34,630 nucleotides of DNA from Polyangiaceae bacterium (GTDB lineage: Bacteria > Myxococcota_A > Polyangia > Polyangiales > Polyangiaceae). The notes beneath the pieces are model-generated. The model was not told the DNA's origin and did no database searches. It saw only the letters and a program-made list of their open reading frames with translations. Where the stretch lies: positions 1-34,630 of the forward strand of contig JADLAB010000020.1 in assembly GCA_020848455.1 (NCBI GenBank), read 5' to 3'. Both the position numbers and the translations under genes were made by a program. Below are positions 16,133 through 23,233 of this stretch, piece after piece (the stretch's first letter is position 1; every line of letters starts with the position of its first letter).

Positions 16133-16268
16133 TCGCGGCCGGGTGTGCGCCCGGTTGCGCCTGGTTGCGGCCGGTTGCGCCCGCGCAAGTGCGCGATGCG
16201 TGGTCGCATGCGCGCGGAGGTCCGCGCCGGCGTGCGGCTCGAAGCGGGTGGCTCGAGAACCGACCACG

Positions 16269-16282
16269 GAAAACTGAAAACT
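16269..16282 (-). repeat. Heptamer pair AGTTTTC after the helicase stop
   Basis: Read on the minus strand, AGTTTTC occurs twice, 5 nt after the helicase stop codon at 16288. It is related to the AGTTRTC heptamers at 34321-34537. Confidence 0.6.
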
Positions 16283-16287
16283 GACCG

Positions 16288-18597
16288 CTACCCGAGCCAG
16301 CTCGGGATGAGCTTGCTCGGCGCGCCGCTCGACACGATCCAGAGCTGGTGCGCGGCGCGCGTGGCGCCGATGTGCAAGAGGTAGCGCGAGGCGTCGTCGG
16401 TGGGGTAGGTCGCGGCGTTGACGTCGACGAGGATGACGTAGTCGTACTCGAGGCCCTTGACCTGCCGCACCTCGGTGATCTCGACGCCGGGCCGGAAGAT
16501 GAAGTCGTAGTGGCGCACGCGCCGCAGGTTCGGGACCTCGGCCATGCCGAGCGCGTCGTAGTAGGCGTCGGCCTGCTCGGCGTAGCGGGCCAGGATGGCG
16601 ACCGTGGCGCGCGGCTCGCGGACGGCGAGCGGGCGCAGGGCGTCGGCGAGGAAGGCGACGGCGGCGCCCGGGCCCGGGAAGTGGTGGTGCTCGACCGGCG
16701 CGCCGGAGCGCGGGGCGACGGGCGGGATCGGGTCGGCGAGCGGGCCGAGCACGTCGCGCGCGAAGTGGAGCACCTCGCGCGTCGAGCGATAGGCGATGCG
16801 CAGGGGCTCGATGGCGGTGTGCTCGAGGCCGAGGTCCTGCAGCACCTGGCGCCAGTCGTTGAAGCCCGAGTCGGTGTTGAGCCGTTGCGAGGTGTCGCCG
16901 GCGAGCGTCACGCTGCGCCGCTCGGTCGTCGTGTGCAGCAGCACCGCGAGATCGACCGGCGCCAGATCCTGCGCCTCGTCGACGAACACGTGGTCGTAGA
17001 GGCGCGTGCCCTTGCGCGTGCGAACCGGGCCGCACACGAGCTGGAACGCGCGCAGGAGCAGGGCGTCGTCCTCGGCGTCGAGGGTGGCGTGCTCGTCGGG
17101 CCCCTCCTCGACGATGCCGTCGTCCGTCTCGGCGGGCTGGCCGCGCTCGCCGCGCTCGCCGCGCTCGCCGCCCTCCTCGCCGCGGTCGCCGCGCTCGCCG
17201 CGCTCGCCGCGGTCGCCGCGCGCCGGCTCGTCGTCGGAGCGCGGTGCGAGCGAGTCGTGCTCGCGCTCCTCGCCCTGGTGCTCGAGCACGGCCGGGCAGC
17301 GCTCGGCGCAGTAGCGGAACGCGCGCGCGAGGTCCTCGCGGTTCAGCCGGCCGGTGCCGTGCTCCTCGAAGGCCCGCTCGAGGGCGCGCTCGTCGGTGAG
17401 CACCTCGGCCCAGAGCCACAGGGCGTCGCGCGGCGTGCGGCGTCCCTCGGCCACGAGCTCGCCCGCGCGCCGCTCGAGCAGGCGCAGCAGGGCGCCGTCG
17501 GTCTTCAGGCGCGTGACGGCGGCCGGGGTGTTCTCCTCGACGGGCACGTCGAGCCACTCGAAGCACTTCTGCCGCGCCTTCTTCGCCCACTCGGCGAAGG
17601 TCTCGACCTTGACGGCGTCCATGTCGAGCGCCACGAGCAGCTCGCCGATGTAGGCCCGGAGCGCGGGGGAGCCGACGATGACGAGCATGCGCTCGGGCGC
17701 CATGCGCTGCGCACCGGACTGGTAGGCGAGGAACGCGAGCCGGTGCACGCCGATGGTCGTCTTGCCGCTGCCCGCTCCACCGTGGATGACGACCAGGCCC
17801 GTGTCGGGCTGCGAGATGAGCTCGAACTGGCGCGGATCGAGCAGGGCGGCGATCTCGGGCAGGCGCCGGTTCGTGCGCTGCGCCTCGGGGATGCCGCCGC
17901 CGATGACGCCGCGCATGTGGTCGGGGCGGATGGCGCTGCGCTCGCCGCCGGCGAGCGCGCTCTGCTGCGTCGCGAGGGTGTCCCAGCCGCCCTCGGCGTT
18001 CTTGACGAAGGTGCCCTGCGGCGAGGCCACGCGCGCGAGCTTGCCATCCTGGATGGTGACGGTGCGGCGCGCGAGGATCCTGCCCTCGACGTCGCGCTCC
18101 CCGAAGGTCTCCTCGTAGCTCGCGCCCTCCTCGTAGCGGTAATAGAGCTGGCTCACGGGCGCGTGGCGCCAGTCGACGATGCGGATGCCGAGGCGCGGCT
18201 CGATGAAGGTCGTCTTGCCGATGAGCACGTCGCGCACGCCGCGGCCCGGCTCGTCGAGGCGCAGGTGGCCGAAGTAGGGCGTGCCCGGATCGACGGGCTC
18301 GAGCGCCTGCTGGCCGCGCTGGTTCGCCACCGCCGAGACGCGCTCCATCGCCGCCATGAGCGCCGGCACGTCCTCGAGGCGCGCGGTCGCGATCTCGTCG
18401 CGCAGCGTGATGAGAGCGCGGTCGTCCTCGTAGCGCGGCGGCGGGCGCGAGGGGCGCGGCGTACGCACGTGCGCGACGACCTTGTCGCAGAGCGCTTCTT
18501 CCTCCTGCACGATGCGCTCGTGCTCGCGGGCCGAGCCCGGGGTACGGCCGTGGCCGCGCTCGGGCGGGTGGTCAGGGGTGCGTCGCGTCGAGGGCAA
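16288..18597 (-). CDS. HelD/UvrD-like superfamily 1 helicase
   Basis: About 769 residues. N-terminal helices (HERIVQEEEALCDKVVAHV) fit the coiled arm of HelD-type proteins, which remodel stalled RNA polymerase; DNA helicase IV-like repair enzymes share this layout. Walker A is HGGAGSGKTTIGVHRLAFL (Lys279), Walker B is YDHVFVDEAQDLAPVDLAV, and then come VTLAGDTSQRL, LRIAYRST, VRQVKGLEYDYVILVD and LLHIGATRAAHQLWI. All main SF1 motifs are present. Between them is an Asp/Arg/Glu/Gly-rich linker of Gly-x-Arg-Gly-Glu type. The start is uncertain: no ATG lies close to the conserved region. TTG 18597 is my choice, GTG 18510 is an alternative, and ATG 18669 would overlap the divergent gene's start. 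The true role, transcription recycling or repair, cannot be decided from sequence alone. Confidence 0.85.
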   Translation of the reverse strand: MPSTRRTPDHPPERGHGRTPGSAREHERIVQEEEALCDKVVAHVRTPRPSRPPPRYEDDRALITLRDEIATARLEDVPALMAAMERVSAVANQRGQQALEPVDPGTPYFGHLRLDEPGRGVRDVLIGKTTFIEPRLGIRIVDWRHAPVSQLYYRYEEGASYEETFGERDVEGRILARRTVTIQDGKLARVASPQGTFVKNAEGGWDTLATQQSALAGGERSAIRPDHMRGVIGGGIPEAQRTNRRLPEIAALLDPRQFELISQPDTGLVVIHGGAGSGKTTIGVHRLAFLAYQSGAQRMAPERMLVIVGSPALRAYIGELLVALDMDAVKVETFAEWAKKARQKCFEWLDVPVEENTPAAVTRLKTDGALLRLLERRAGELVAEGRRTPRDALWLWAEVLTDERALERAFEEHGTGRLNREDLARAFRYCAERCPAVLEHQGEEREHDSLAPRSDDEPARGDRGERGERGDRGEEGGERGERGERGQPAETDDGIVEEGPDEHATLDAEDDALLLRAFQLVCGPVRTRKGTRLYDHVFVDEAQDLAPVDLAVLLHTTTERRSVTLAGDTSQRLNTDSGFNDWRQVLQDLGLEHTAIEPLRIAYRSTREVLHFARDVLGPLADPIPPVAPRSGAPVEHHHFPGPGAAVAFLADALRPLAVREPRATVAILARYAEQADAYYDALGMAEVPNLRRVRHYDFIFRPGVEITEVRQVKGLEYDYVILVDVNAATYPTDDASRYLLHIGATRAAHQLWIVSSGAPSKLIPSWLG
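17140..17225 (-). repeat. Low-complexity GERGDRG-type linker repeat
   Basis: In-frame 9-nt repeats encode about 28 residues of Gly-Glu-Arg/Gly-Asp-Arg triplets inside the helicase. The segment is collagen-like in composition, highly charged and probably unstructured. Confidence 0.8.
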
Positions 18598-18667
18598 GGT
18601 CGGATCGTCCGATCGGTGAGTCGCCGCCAGGAGCGGCCGGGTGTAAAAACGGAACTTGAGGGTTAGC

Positions 18668-19138
18668 ATGAATGCGGCAGCGGTGAAGCGCCTCCTCGCA
18701 GGCCTCGGCGCGGTGGTGGTCCTCGGCCCGGGCGGGCTCGCGGGCTGCGGCACCAACCTGCAGGCCGCCTACGAGGGTGACGTGCGCTTCGAGCACTGCA
18801 TCGCGCTCGACGCCCGGGCCGAGGTCCGGAGCGAGATCCGGCGCGCCTGCTGGAACGAGTGGGTGGCCTTCTACACCTACGGCCAGACCCGGGACCGGCT
18901 CGTCCACGCCTACCGGCGCATGCGCGAGCTCGGCGGGGGTCCGGCGTCGAGCGAGACGGAGCTCGCCGACCTGTCCACCGACGCGCCGGAGCCGTCCGCC
19001 GACACGAGCGGCCCGACCCAACGCTGCGAGCTCGACTGCCGCTCGGTGCTCGACGCCTGCACCGACGGCTGCGACAACCGGGCCTGCCAGACGGCCTGCA
19101 CGGCGGGCTACCGTTCCTGTGCTCGGGGCTGCCGGTAG
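18668..19138 (+). CDS. Small Cys-rich lipoprotein
   Basis: 156 residues. ATG 18668 follows GAGGG with 6-nt spacing. The signal peptide LLAGLGAVVVLGPGGLAGC gives Cys27 as lipid site. The middle part is helical and charged (ALDARAEVRSEIRRACWNEW, TRDRLVHAYRRMREL). An acidic Ser/Thr/Pro linker leads to a C-terminal Cys cluster, CELDCRSVLDACTDGC and CQTACTAGYRSCARGC, with an even number of cysteines, suggesting disulfide bonds in the envelope. The family was not recognised. It is divergent from the helicase and is followed by the racemase gene 87 nt later. Confidence 0.8.
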   Translation: MNAAAVKRLLAGLGAVVVLGPGGLAGCGTNLQAAYEGDVRFEHCIALDARAEVRSEIRRACWNEWVAFYTYGQTRDRLVHAYRRMRELGGGPASSETELADLSTDAPEPSADTSGPTQRCELDCRSVLDACTDGCDNRACQTACTAGYRSCARGCR

Positions 19139-19225
19139 GGGGCAGCCCTTACCCCTTGCCGCCGCCGGTCACCCTGCTAGAAACGGACTCCGGCGGAATC
19201 TTGGCCGTTTTTGCGGCGTTCCACT

Positions 19226-20545
19226 ATGCGAGGAACCGTGCCCACCCACACCGCCAAGTCCCGACTCGACGAGGACGAGGTCCCGACCGCAGCCACCCTG
19301 CGGGTGCTCCGGCCGCGGCGCGCCTCGCCCACCGACGTCGCGCGCCCGACGCGCGCCGAGATCAACCTGGCGCACGTGCGCCACAACCTGCGCGAGCTCG
19401 AGGCATGCCTCGGGGAGGGCACCGGCACGGGGGCGGCGCGCGCGCCGCGCACCGAGGTGTGGCCCGTCCTCAAGGCCGACGCCTACGGGCACGGCGCGCC
19501 CGCCATCGCGCGCACCCTCGAGCGCGCGGGCGTGAGCGGCCTGTGCGTCGCGCTGCTCGAGGAGGGGCTCGAGCTGCGCAACGCCGGCCTCGGTTGCCCG
19601 GTGCTCGTGATGGGCGGCTACTACGGCCGGCACCGCGACGGCGTCGAGGCGCTCGTCGAGCACAATCTCACGCCGGTCGTGTACGAGGCGAGCCAGATCG
19701 AGAGCCTGGTCTCGGCGCTCCGCTATGTGCGCTCCGCCCCCGACCGCAACGGCCCGTCCGAGCGCCTGGCCGTGCACCTCAAGGTCGACACCGGCATGGC
19801 GCGGCTCGGCGTCACCGAGGCGGACATCGCGCCCGTGCTCGCCGCCCTGCGTCAGGCGCCCGAGCTCGAGCTCGTGGGCCTGATGACGCACCTCGCCTGT
19901 GCCGACGGCGAGACGCTCGCGTACACCGACGAGCAGCTGCGGCGCTTCGCCGCCGTCGACGCGCTCGTGCGACGGGCCGGCTTCGCCCCGCGCGTGCGCC
20001 ACGCGGCCAACAGCGCCGCGATGCTCCAGCGACCGGACGCGCGCTTCGAGCTCGTGCGGCCGGGCCTCGCGATCTACGGCGTCGATCCGTGCCCGGCCCT
20101 GCCGCGGGCCGGGCTGCGCAGCCCGCGCCTCCGGCCCGTGATGGAGGTCGTGACCGAGATCGTGGCCCTGCGCGACGTGCCCGAGGGCGCGTGCGTGGGC
20201 TACGGCTACACGTGGAAGGCGGCGCGTCCGAGCCGCATCGCCACGATCCCGATCGGCTACGCCGACGGGCTGAGCCGCGCCTTGTCGAACCGCGGCGCGG
20301 TGCTCGTCGGGGGGCGCCGCGCGCCCATCGTCGGCACGGTCTCGATGGACCTCACCATGGTCGACGTCACCGACGTGCCCGGCGCCGCGCTGCGCGAGCC
20401 GGTGGTCGTGCTCGGCCGCCAGCGCGGGCGCCTCGGCGAGGACGAGATCGGCTCCGCCGAGCTCGCCGAGAAGACCGGCACCATCGCCTGGGAGTGCCTG
20501 ACGAGCATCTCGCGGCGCGTCCCGCGCATCTACCGCCAGGCCTGA
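19226..20545 (+). CDS. alr: Alanine racemase
   Basis: 439 residues. This PLP enzyme interconverts L- and D-alanine and supplies D-Ala for peptidoglycan. The N-terminal barrel has the PLP lysine Lys83 in WPVLKADAYGHGA, HLKVDTGMARLGV, VGLMTHLACAD, VRHAANSAAML and FELVRPGLAIYG. The C-terminal beta domain has the second catalytic Tyr326 in CVGYGYTWKA, and IATIPIGYADGLSRAL and VGTVSMDLTMVDVTDV. It has an extra leader of about 35 residues (SRLDEDEVPTAATLRVL) compared with usual Alr proteins of 360-380 residues. The start is not certain: ATG 19226 is chosen, TTG 19211 and GTG 19238 are in frame, and no clear ribosome binding site distinguishes them. It converges on the next gene with only a 9-bp gap. 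Confidence 0.96.
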   Translation: MRGTVPTHTAKSRLDEDEVPTAATLRVLRPRRASPTDVARPTRAEINLAHVRHNLRELEACLGEGTGTGAARAPRTEVWPVLKADAYGHGAPAIARTLERAGVSGLCVALLEEGLELRNAGLGCPVLVMGGYYGRHRDGVEALVEHNLTPVVYEASQIESLVSALRYVRSAPDRNGPSERLAVHLKVDTGMARLGVTEADIAPVLAALRQAPELELVGLMTHLACADGETLAYTDEQLRRFAAVDALVRRAGFAPRVRHAANSAAMLQRPDARFELVRPGLAIYGVDPCPALPRAGLRSPRLRPVMEVVTEIVALRDVPEGACVGYGYTWKAARPSRIATIPIGYADGLSRALSNRGAVLVGGRRAPIVGTVSMDLTMVDVTDVPGAALREPVVVLGRQRGRLGEDEIGSAELAEKTGTIAWECLTSISRRVPRIYRQA

Positions 20546-20554
20546 GCGCCCGGC

Positions 20555-20983
20555 TCAGTGACACGCGCCCGGGACGGGAGCGGGCGAGGCGGCGGCGCGG
20601 ATCTGCGAGATGGCCCGCGTGCGCGGGACGCTGCCGTCGCGCACGCCCTCGACGGCGCGCAGGCACACGCCCGCCGCCTGCCGCAGCCGCTCGGCCTCGT
20701 CGTTCTTCACCGACACGCGCGCCGCGCGGTGCAGCTCGTTGCAGCACGACTCGATGCTCGAGCCCCCCATCGGCTTGGCGCTCGAGGTAGGCGGCGGCGG
20801 TGGGGGCGCGGAGGCGGTCTCGGTCGGCTCCGGGGGCGGCGGCTGCATGGGCTCGGGGGGAGGCGGCGGCTTCTGGTTCAGCGGCACCTCGACCGGGTCG
20901 GGATCCTTCTTGCCGCAGCCGAGGCCCGTGGCTCCCGCGAGCGCGAGGACGGCGACGACGAGGAGCGGGCCCGGAGCGCGCAT
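20555..20983 (-). CDS. Pro-rich small lipoprotein
   Basis: 142 residues. The signal peptide LLVVAVLALAGATGLGC puts Cys23 as a possible lipid site, although the residue at -3 is Gly. A long Pro/Glu/Thr linker (QKPPPPPEPMQPPPP) probably spans the periplasm or cell wall. The C-terminal domain is helical with conserved-looking cysteines: SSIESCCNELHRAARVSV, AAGVCLRAVEGV and a terminal GACH. ATG 20983 is preferred over ATG 20992 because TAGGAT sits 7 nt before it. Function unknown. It is convergent with alr. Confidence 0.75.
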   Translation of the reverse strand: MRAPGPLLVVAVLALAGATGLGCGKKDPDPVEVPLNQKPPPPPEPMQPPPPEPTETASAPPPPPPTSSAKPMGGSSIESCCNELHRAARVSVKNDEAERLRQAAGVCLRAVEGVRDGSVPRTRAISQIRAAASPAPVPGACH

Positions 20984-20990
20984 GGGCCAC

Positions 20991-20996
20991 ATCCTA
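20991..20996 (-). promoter_or_regulatory. Putative -10 element TAGGAT, leaderless spacing
   Basis: On the minus strand TAGGAT lies 7 nt before the ATG at 20983. The same bases (AAGTAGGAT) could instead be read as a weak Shine-Dalgarno, so this example is ambiguous. Confidence 0.4.
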
Positions 20997-21048
20997 CTTG
21001 AGTTGTCGCGCGCTGCCAGTCCCGCTCGCGCGGGCGCGCGTGACGCCG

Positions 21049-21930
21049 TCACGGGCCCCGGCGGGCCCCCGAGCCGCGCCGCGCGAGCGTCACCACGACG
21101 GGCACGTGGTCGCTCCGGCCGCCGTCGAGGACGCGTGCGGCCACGAGCTCGAAGGCGTCCGCGCGGTAGGCGACGTGATCGAGCTGCGCCTCGAGCTCGG
21201 TGCCGGCCCAGTGCCACGTCGGCGCGCGCACGCCCGCGCCGGGCAGCGCGTGCGCGAAGCCGGCCGCATCGAGCGCGCGGAAGACGTCGCCCTCCGGCAC
21301 CTCGTTGTAGTCGCCGACGACCAGGGCGGGGGCATCCGGGGGGAGCTGCCGCAGGTACGCCTCGAGCTCCTGGCGCCGGAGCGGGCGCGTCTCGCGGTGC
21401 GTCGCCCACCACGTGTCGGACCCCGCGACGGCGGGGCGCAGGTGCACGTTCACGACCTCGACCGCGCCGCCGGGGGCCTGCCACGTCAGGCGCTGCGCGG
21501 GAAACCAGCCGACGGGCGACGCGAGGCTCGTGTCGGCGACAAGCGGCTGGCGCGCGCAGGCCCCGAGCCCCTCGGGCAGGTAGCGCCGCGGCGCGTGGAA
21601 CGTGCAGTAGGGGTAGCGCTCCGACAGCCTGGCGCGCAGGGCCGCCTCCCAGGTGTCGTTCGTCTCCTGGAAGAGGACGAGATCCGCCTCGAGCGTGCGC
21701 GCGCGCTCGAGCGTCTCGGGGTCCGCGGCGCGCGCCGGCTCGACGCCCTCCTTGGCCTCGGCGAGCGCGTAGAGCACGTTGTAGCTCGCGATGACGAGCG
21801 TCGTCGGCGCCGCGCTCGGCTCGGGCGCGGCGCTCGGCTCGGGCGCGGCGCTCCTCGCGGGCGACGAGGCCTCGCTCGAGCCACACGCGACCGAGGTGCC
21901 GGCGAGCAGGACGAGCGCGATCGACCGCAT
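21049..21930 (-). CDS. Endonuclease/exonuclease/phosphatase family lipoprotein
   Basis: 293 residues. The signal MRSIALVLLAGTSVAC gives Cys16, followed by a Ser/Ala/Pro linker with two AAPEPS units. The EEP fold is clear: LVIASYNVLYALAE (metal/phosphate Asn), LEADLVLFQETNDTWEAAL (metal Glu), VEVVNVHLRP, PALVVGDYNEVPEGDVF (catalytic Asp and Asn), EAQLDHVAYR and GRSDHVPVVVTLA (Asp-His). All catalytic residues appear present. Secreted EEP proteins cleave nucleic acids or phosphoesters such as phospholipids; this substrate is unknown. Its first codons and upstream region lie inside the 256-bp repeat whose second copy is at 24835, where the EEP gene is cut after six codons. Confidence 0.88.
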   Translation of the reverse strand: MRSIALVLLAGTSVACGSSEASSPARSAAPEPSAAPEPSAAPTTLVIASYNVLYALAEAKEGVEPARAADPETLERARTLEADLVLFQETNDTWEAALRARLSERYPYCTFHAPRRYLPEGLGACARQPLVADTSLASPVGWFPAQRLTWQAPGGAVEVVNVHLRPAVAGSDTWWATHRETRPLRRQELEAYLRQLPPDAPALVVGDYNEVPEGDVFRALDAAGFAHALPGAGVRAPTWHWAGTELEAQLDHVAYRADAFELVAARVLDGGRSDHVPVVVTLARRGSGARRGP

Positions 21931-22169
21931 GATCGCGCATCGCGCGCGGCCGACGGATCGTGACGGCGCGCCGCACCGGCCGTCGGCGCGCTGCTCGGAG
22001 CCTCGCCGCGGCGGCCGCTCTGCTACGCTCGGGCGCGTGGTGGGCCGCGCGTGGACTCGTGACCTCACCTTGGGCTCGCGCCCGCGCGCCGCGTTCGCAT
22101 GGGTCGCGCTCGCAGCGGTGGCGCTCGGTCTCGGCGGCTGTCGGGGCGAGCGCCGGCCCGACGCCGCAC
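21914..22169. repeat. 256-bp direct repeat, copy A
   Basis: It matches 24835-25090 without indels (offset 2,921), with about 7 mismatches, so roughly 97% identity. It covers the first six codons of the EEP gene, the divergent promoter region and about 44 codons of a lipoprotein start. Confidence 0.92.
22037..22169 (+). pseudogene. Truncated 5' copy of the 24958 lipoprotein gene
   Basis: GTG 22037 is followed by VGRAWTRDLTLGSRPRAAF and a complete LGLGGC lipobox, the same as in the intact gene at 24958. Similarity stops abruptly after RRPDAA at 22169. Beyond that the frame is Arg-rich and runs to 22423 without domain character. The -10-like TACGCT (22024-22029) is retained, so a short secreted peptide could still be made. 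Confidence 0.75.
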
Positions 22170-22361
22170 GGCCGTGTCGGCGGGGGTGCCGGTGCCCGCG
22201 CTGTCGGCCTCCCTCGCGTGGTTCGACACCATCCGCCTCGGCCGGGGGAGCGCCGCGCTCATCCAGGCCCAGCGCGATCTGTTCGGCGCCACACCTACCG
22301 CCGCGTCGAGGCCCCCGACGCGCCGGTGCACACCCACTGGGACGGCCTCGACCAGCTCTGA
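22168..22361 (+). pseudogene. gnd: C-terminal fragment of 6-phosphogluconate dehydrogenase
   Basis: The plus strand encodes AGVPVPALSASLAWFDTIRL and then ALIQAQRDLFGA. After a one-base loss at about 22290 (a CCC run shortened to CC) it continues HTYRRVEAPDAPVHTHWDGL and stops at 22361. This is the familiar 6PGDH ending (LIQAQRD.FGAHTY...HT.W). Only the last about 62 codons are present, starting exactly where repeat copy A ends, so it is a rearrangement junction with a dead gene piece. The pentose phosphate enzyme itself must be encoded elsewhere if it is present. Confidence 0.85.
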
Positions 22362-22582
22362 TCCCGCGCACCCTCCCCGATCCGTCCCCCGACGGCGAGA
22401 GGACCCGAAGTCTGGCAACGTGACCAGCTGCCACGCGCCAGCCACGTACAAGATTGCCGGCCAGGTCGCGAGTGAGCCGGACGACCGCCCGAAAGCCGAG
22501 TTTCGACTTCAGATCGGGAAGGACGCGGACACGAAAGGCATTCAGATGCCCGGCCGTGACCGCGGCACGGACCCCTCGGCGG
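22362..22582. other. Non-coding or unassigned segment of lower GC
   Basis: The stretch from about 22420 to 22570 is visibly less GC-rich than its surroundings. Both a plus-strand frame (YKIAGQVASEPDDRPKAEF) and a minus-strand frame (LPDLKSKLGFRAVVRLTRDL) look protein-like, but neither has a recognisable start or family. It may be imported or decayed DNA. Confidence 0.4.
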
Positions 22583-22909
22583 TCATGGCAGCTCGATCTC
22601 GCGGCGCACGCCGAGCACGCCGAGCGCGACGAGCAGGAGAAACGGCACGACCCCGACGAGGAAGGTGAGCCCGAAGAGGATCGTGACGTTCTCGACCGCC
22701 GGGCGGTAGCCCTCCGGTGCCCGCACGCGCCGGACGATGCCGGCGACAACAGCGGTCAGCGACGACGCGACGCTCACGCCGACGGCCACCCACTGCAGGC
22801 CCACGAAGAGCACGAGCAAGCTCGAGAAGGCGGCCACCATCGAGCCGCCCATGAACCTCTCGCTGCGCGCCTGGTAGCGCGGCATCCCCACGGTCGCGCG
22901 CTTCGTCAT
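22583..22909 (-). CDS. Small membrane protein with three hydrophobic segments
   Basis: 108 residues. A basic N-terminus (MTKRATVGMPRYQARSERF) is followed by hydrophobic helices at about 25-42 (VAAFSSLLVLFVGLQWVAVG), an adjoining one to about residue 58 (VSVASSLTAVVAGIV), and one at about 76-99 (VTILFGLTFLVGVVPFLLLV), with the loop RRVRAPEGYRPAVENV between. It is probably an inner-membrane protein. The family was not recognised. ATG 22909 is the first of several in-frame ATGs; a TAGAGT hexamer is 12 nt upstream. It lies inside the block bracketed by the 256-bp repeats. Confidence 0.75.
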   Translation of the reverse strand: MTKRATVGMPRYQARSERFMGGSMVAAFSSLLVLFVGLQWVAVGVSVASSLTAVVAGIVRRVRAPEGYRPAVENVTILFGLTFLVGVVPFLLLVALGVLGVRREIELP

Positions 22910-22921
22910 GGCGCGCGCAGT

Positions 22922-22927
22922 ACTCTA
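22922..22927 (-). promoter_or_regulatory. Putative extended -10 TGCTAGAGT
   Basis: On the minus strand TGC precedes TAGAGT, giving an extended -10 pattern 12 nt before the ATG at 22909. The leader would be very short. Confidence 0.35.
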
Positions 22928-23009
22928 GCACCGGCACCGCCTTGCTCCACTTCCCGGCGAGGTCGTCATCGTCCGGGAGCGCCGGCCGCGTGTGCAGCCG
23001 GAGCTCAGG

Positions 23010-23231
23010 TCATCCGCGCCGTGGCGAGTTGCCTCCGATGCGGCCCTCGATCGTCGTCTGGTATCCGTCCCCGACGAACCGGCGCGGCACCTCGATGTAG
23101 TCGAAACGCCCCGGGTCGTTCCGCTCCTGCCACGAGAGCTCGGCGACGCTGGCGGCCTTGCCGTGGTGGACTGCGCCGTCCGCGTCGGCCTGCGCTCGCC
23201 CGTCCGCGCGTGCGGCACCGCTCGCCGCGCA
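23010..23231 (-). pseudogene. Fragment of a small secreted protein with an in-frame stop
   Basis: The minus-strand frame reads LTCAASGAARADGRAQADAD, then VAELSWQERNDPGRFDYIEV and RFVGDGYQTTIEGRIGG before a TGA at 23010. Past the TGA the same frame stays protein-like (PELRLHTRPALPDDDDLAGK to PVLEY, about 22925). It has no start codon in a sensible place and begins against the 3' end of the next propeller gene (stop at 23234). It may be a lipoprotein whose signal peptide has been lost, cut further by a nonsense mutation. The family was not recognised. Confidence 0.4.
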
Positions 23232-23233
23232 AG

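Larger units (their letters stand above)
15932..16240. repeat. Long direct repeat, two copies (about 149 and 160 bp)
   Basis: Copy 1 is 15932-16080 and copy 2 is 16081-16240. The first about 50 nt are identical. The rest diverges at scattered positions, and copy 2 is 11 nt longer because a GGTTGCG-type motif is repeated. A third copy begins at 16241 (GAAGCGG) and breaks off at once. Each copy contains one perfect 12-bp inverted repeat. Confidence 0.85.
15871..16287. other. Repeat-filled intergenic region
   Basis: 417 nt separate the helicase stop from the Cys-rich lipoprotein start. The stretch holds a -10-like hexamer, two long direct repeats with internal palindromes and a heptamer pair. 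No protein-coding signal was found in any frame. Confidence 0.7.

Noticed and set aside
18597-18669. Helicase start at ATG 18669
   Set aside because: It would overlap the start of the divergent lipoprotein gene by 2 bp, and the added 24 residues are not protein-like; a downstream TTG or GTG is more likely.
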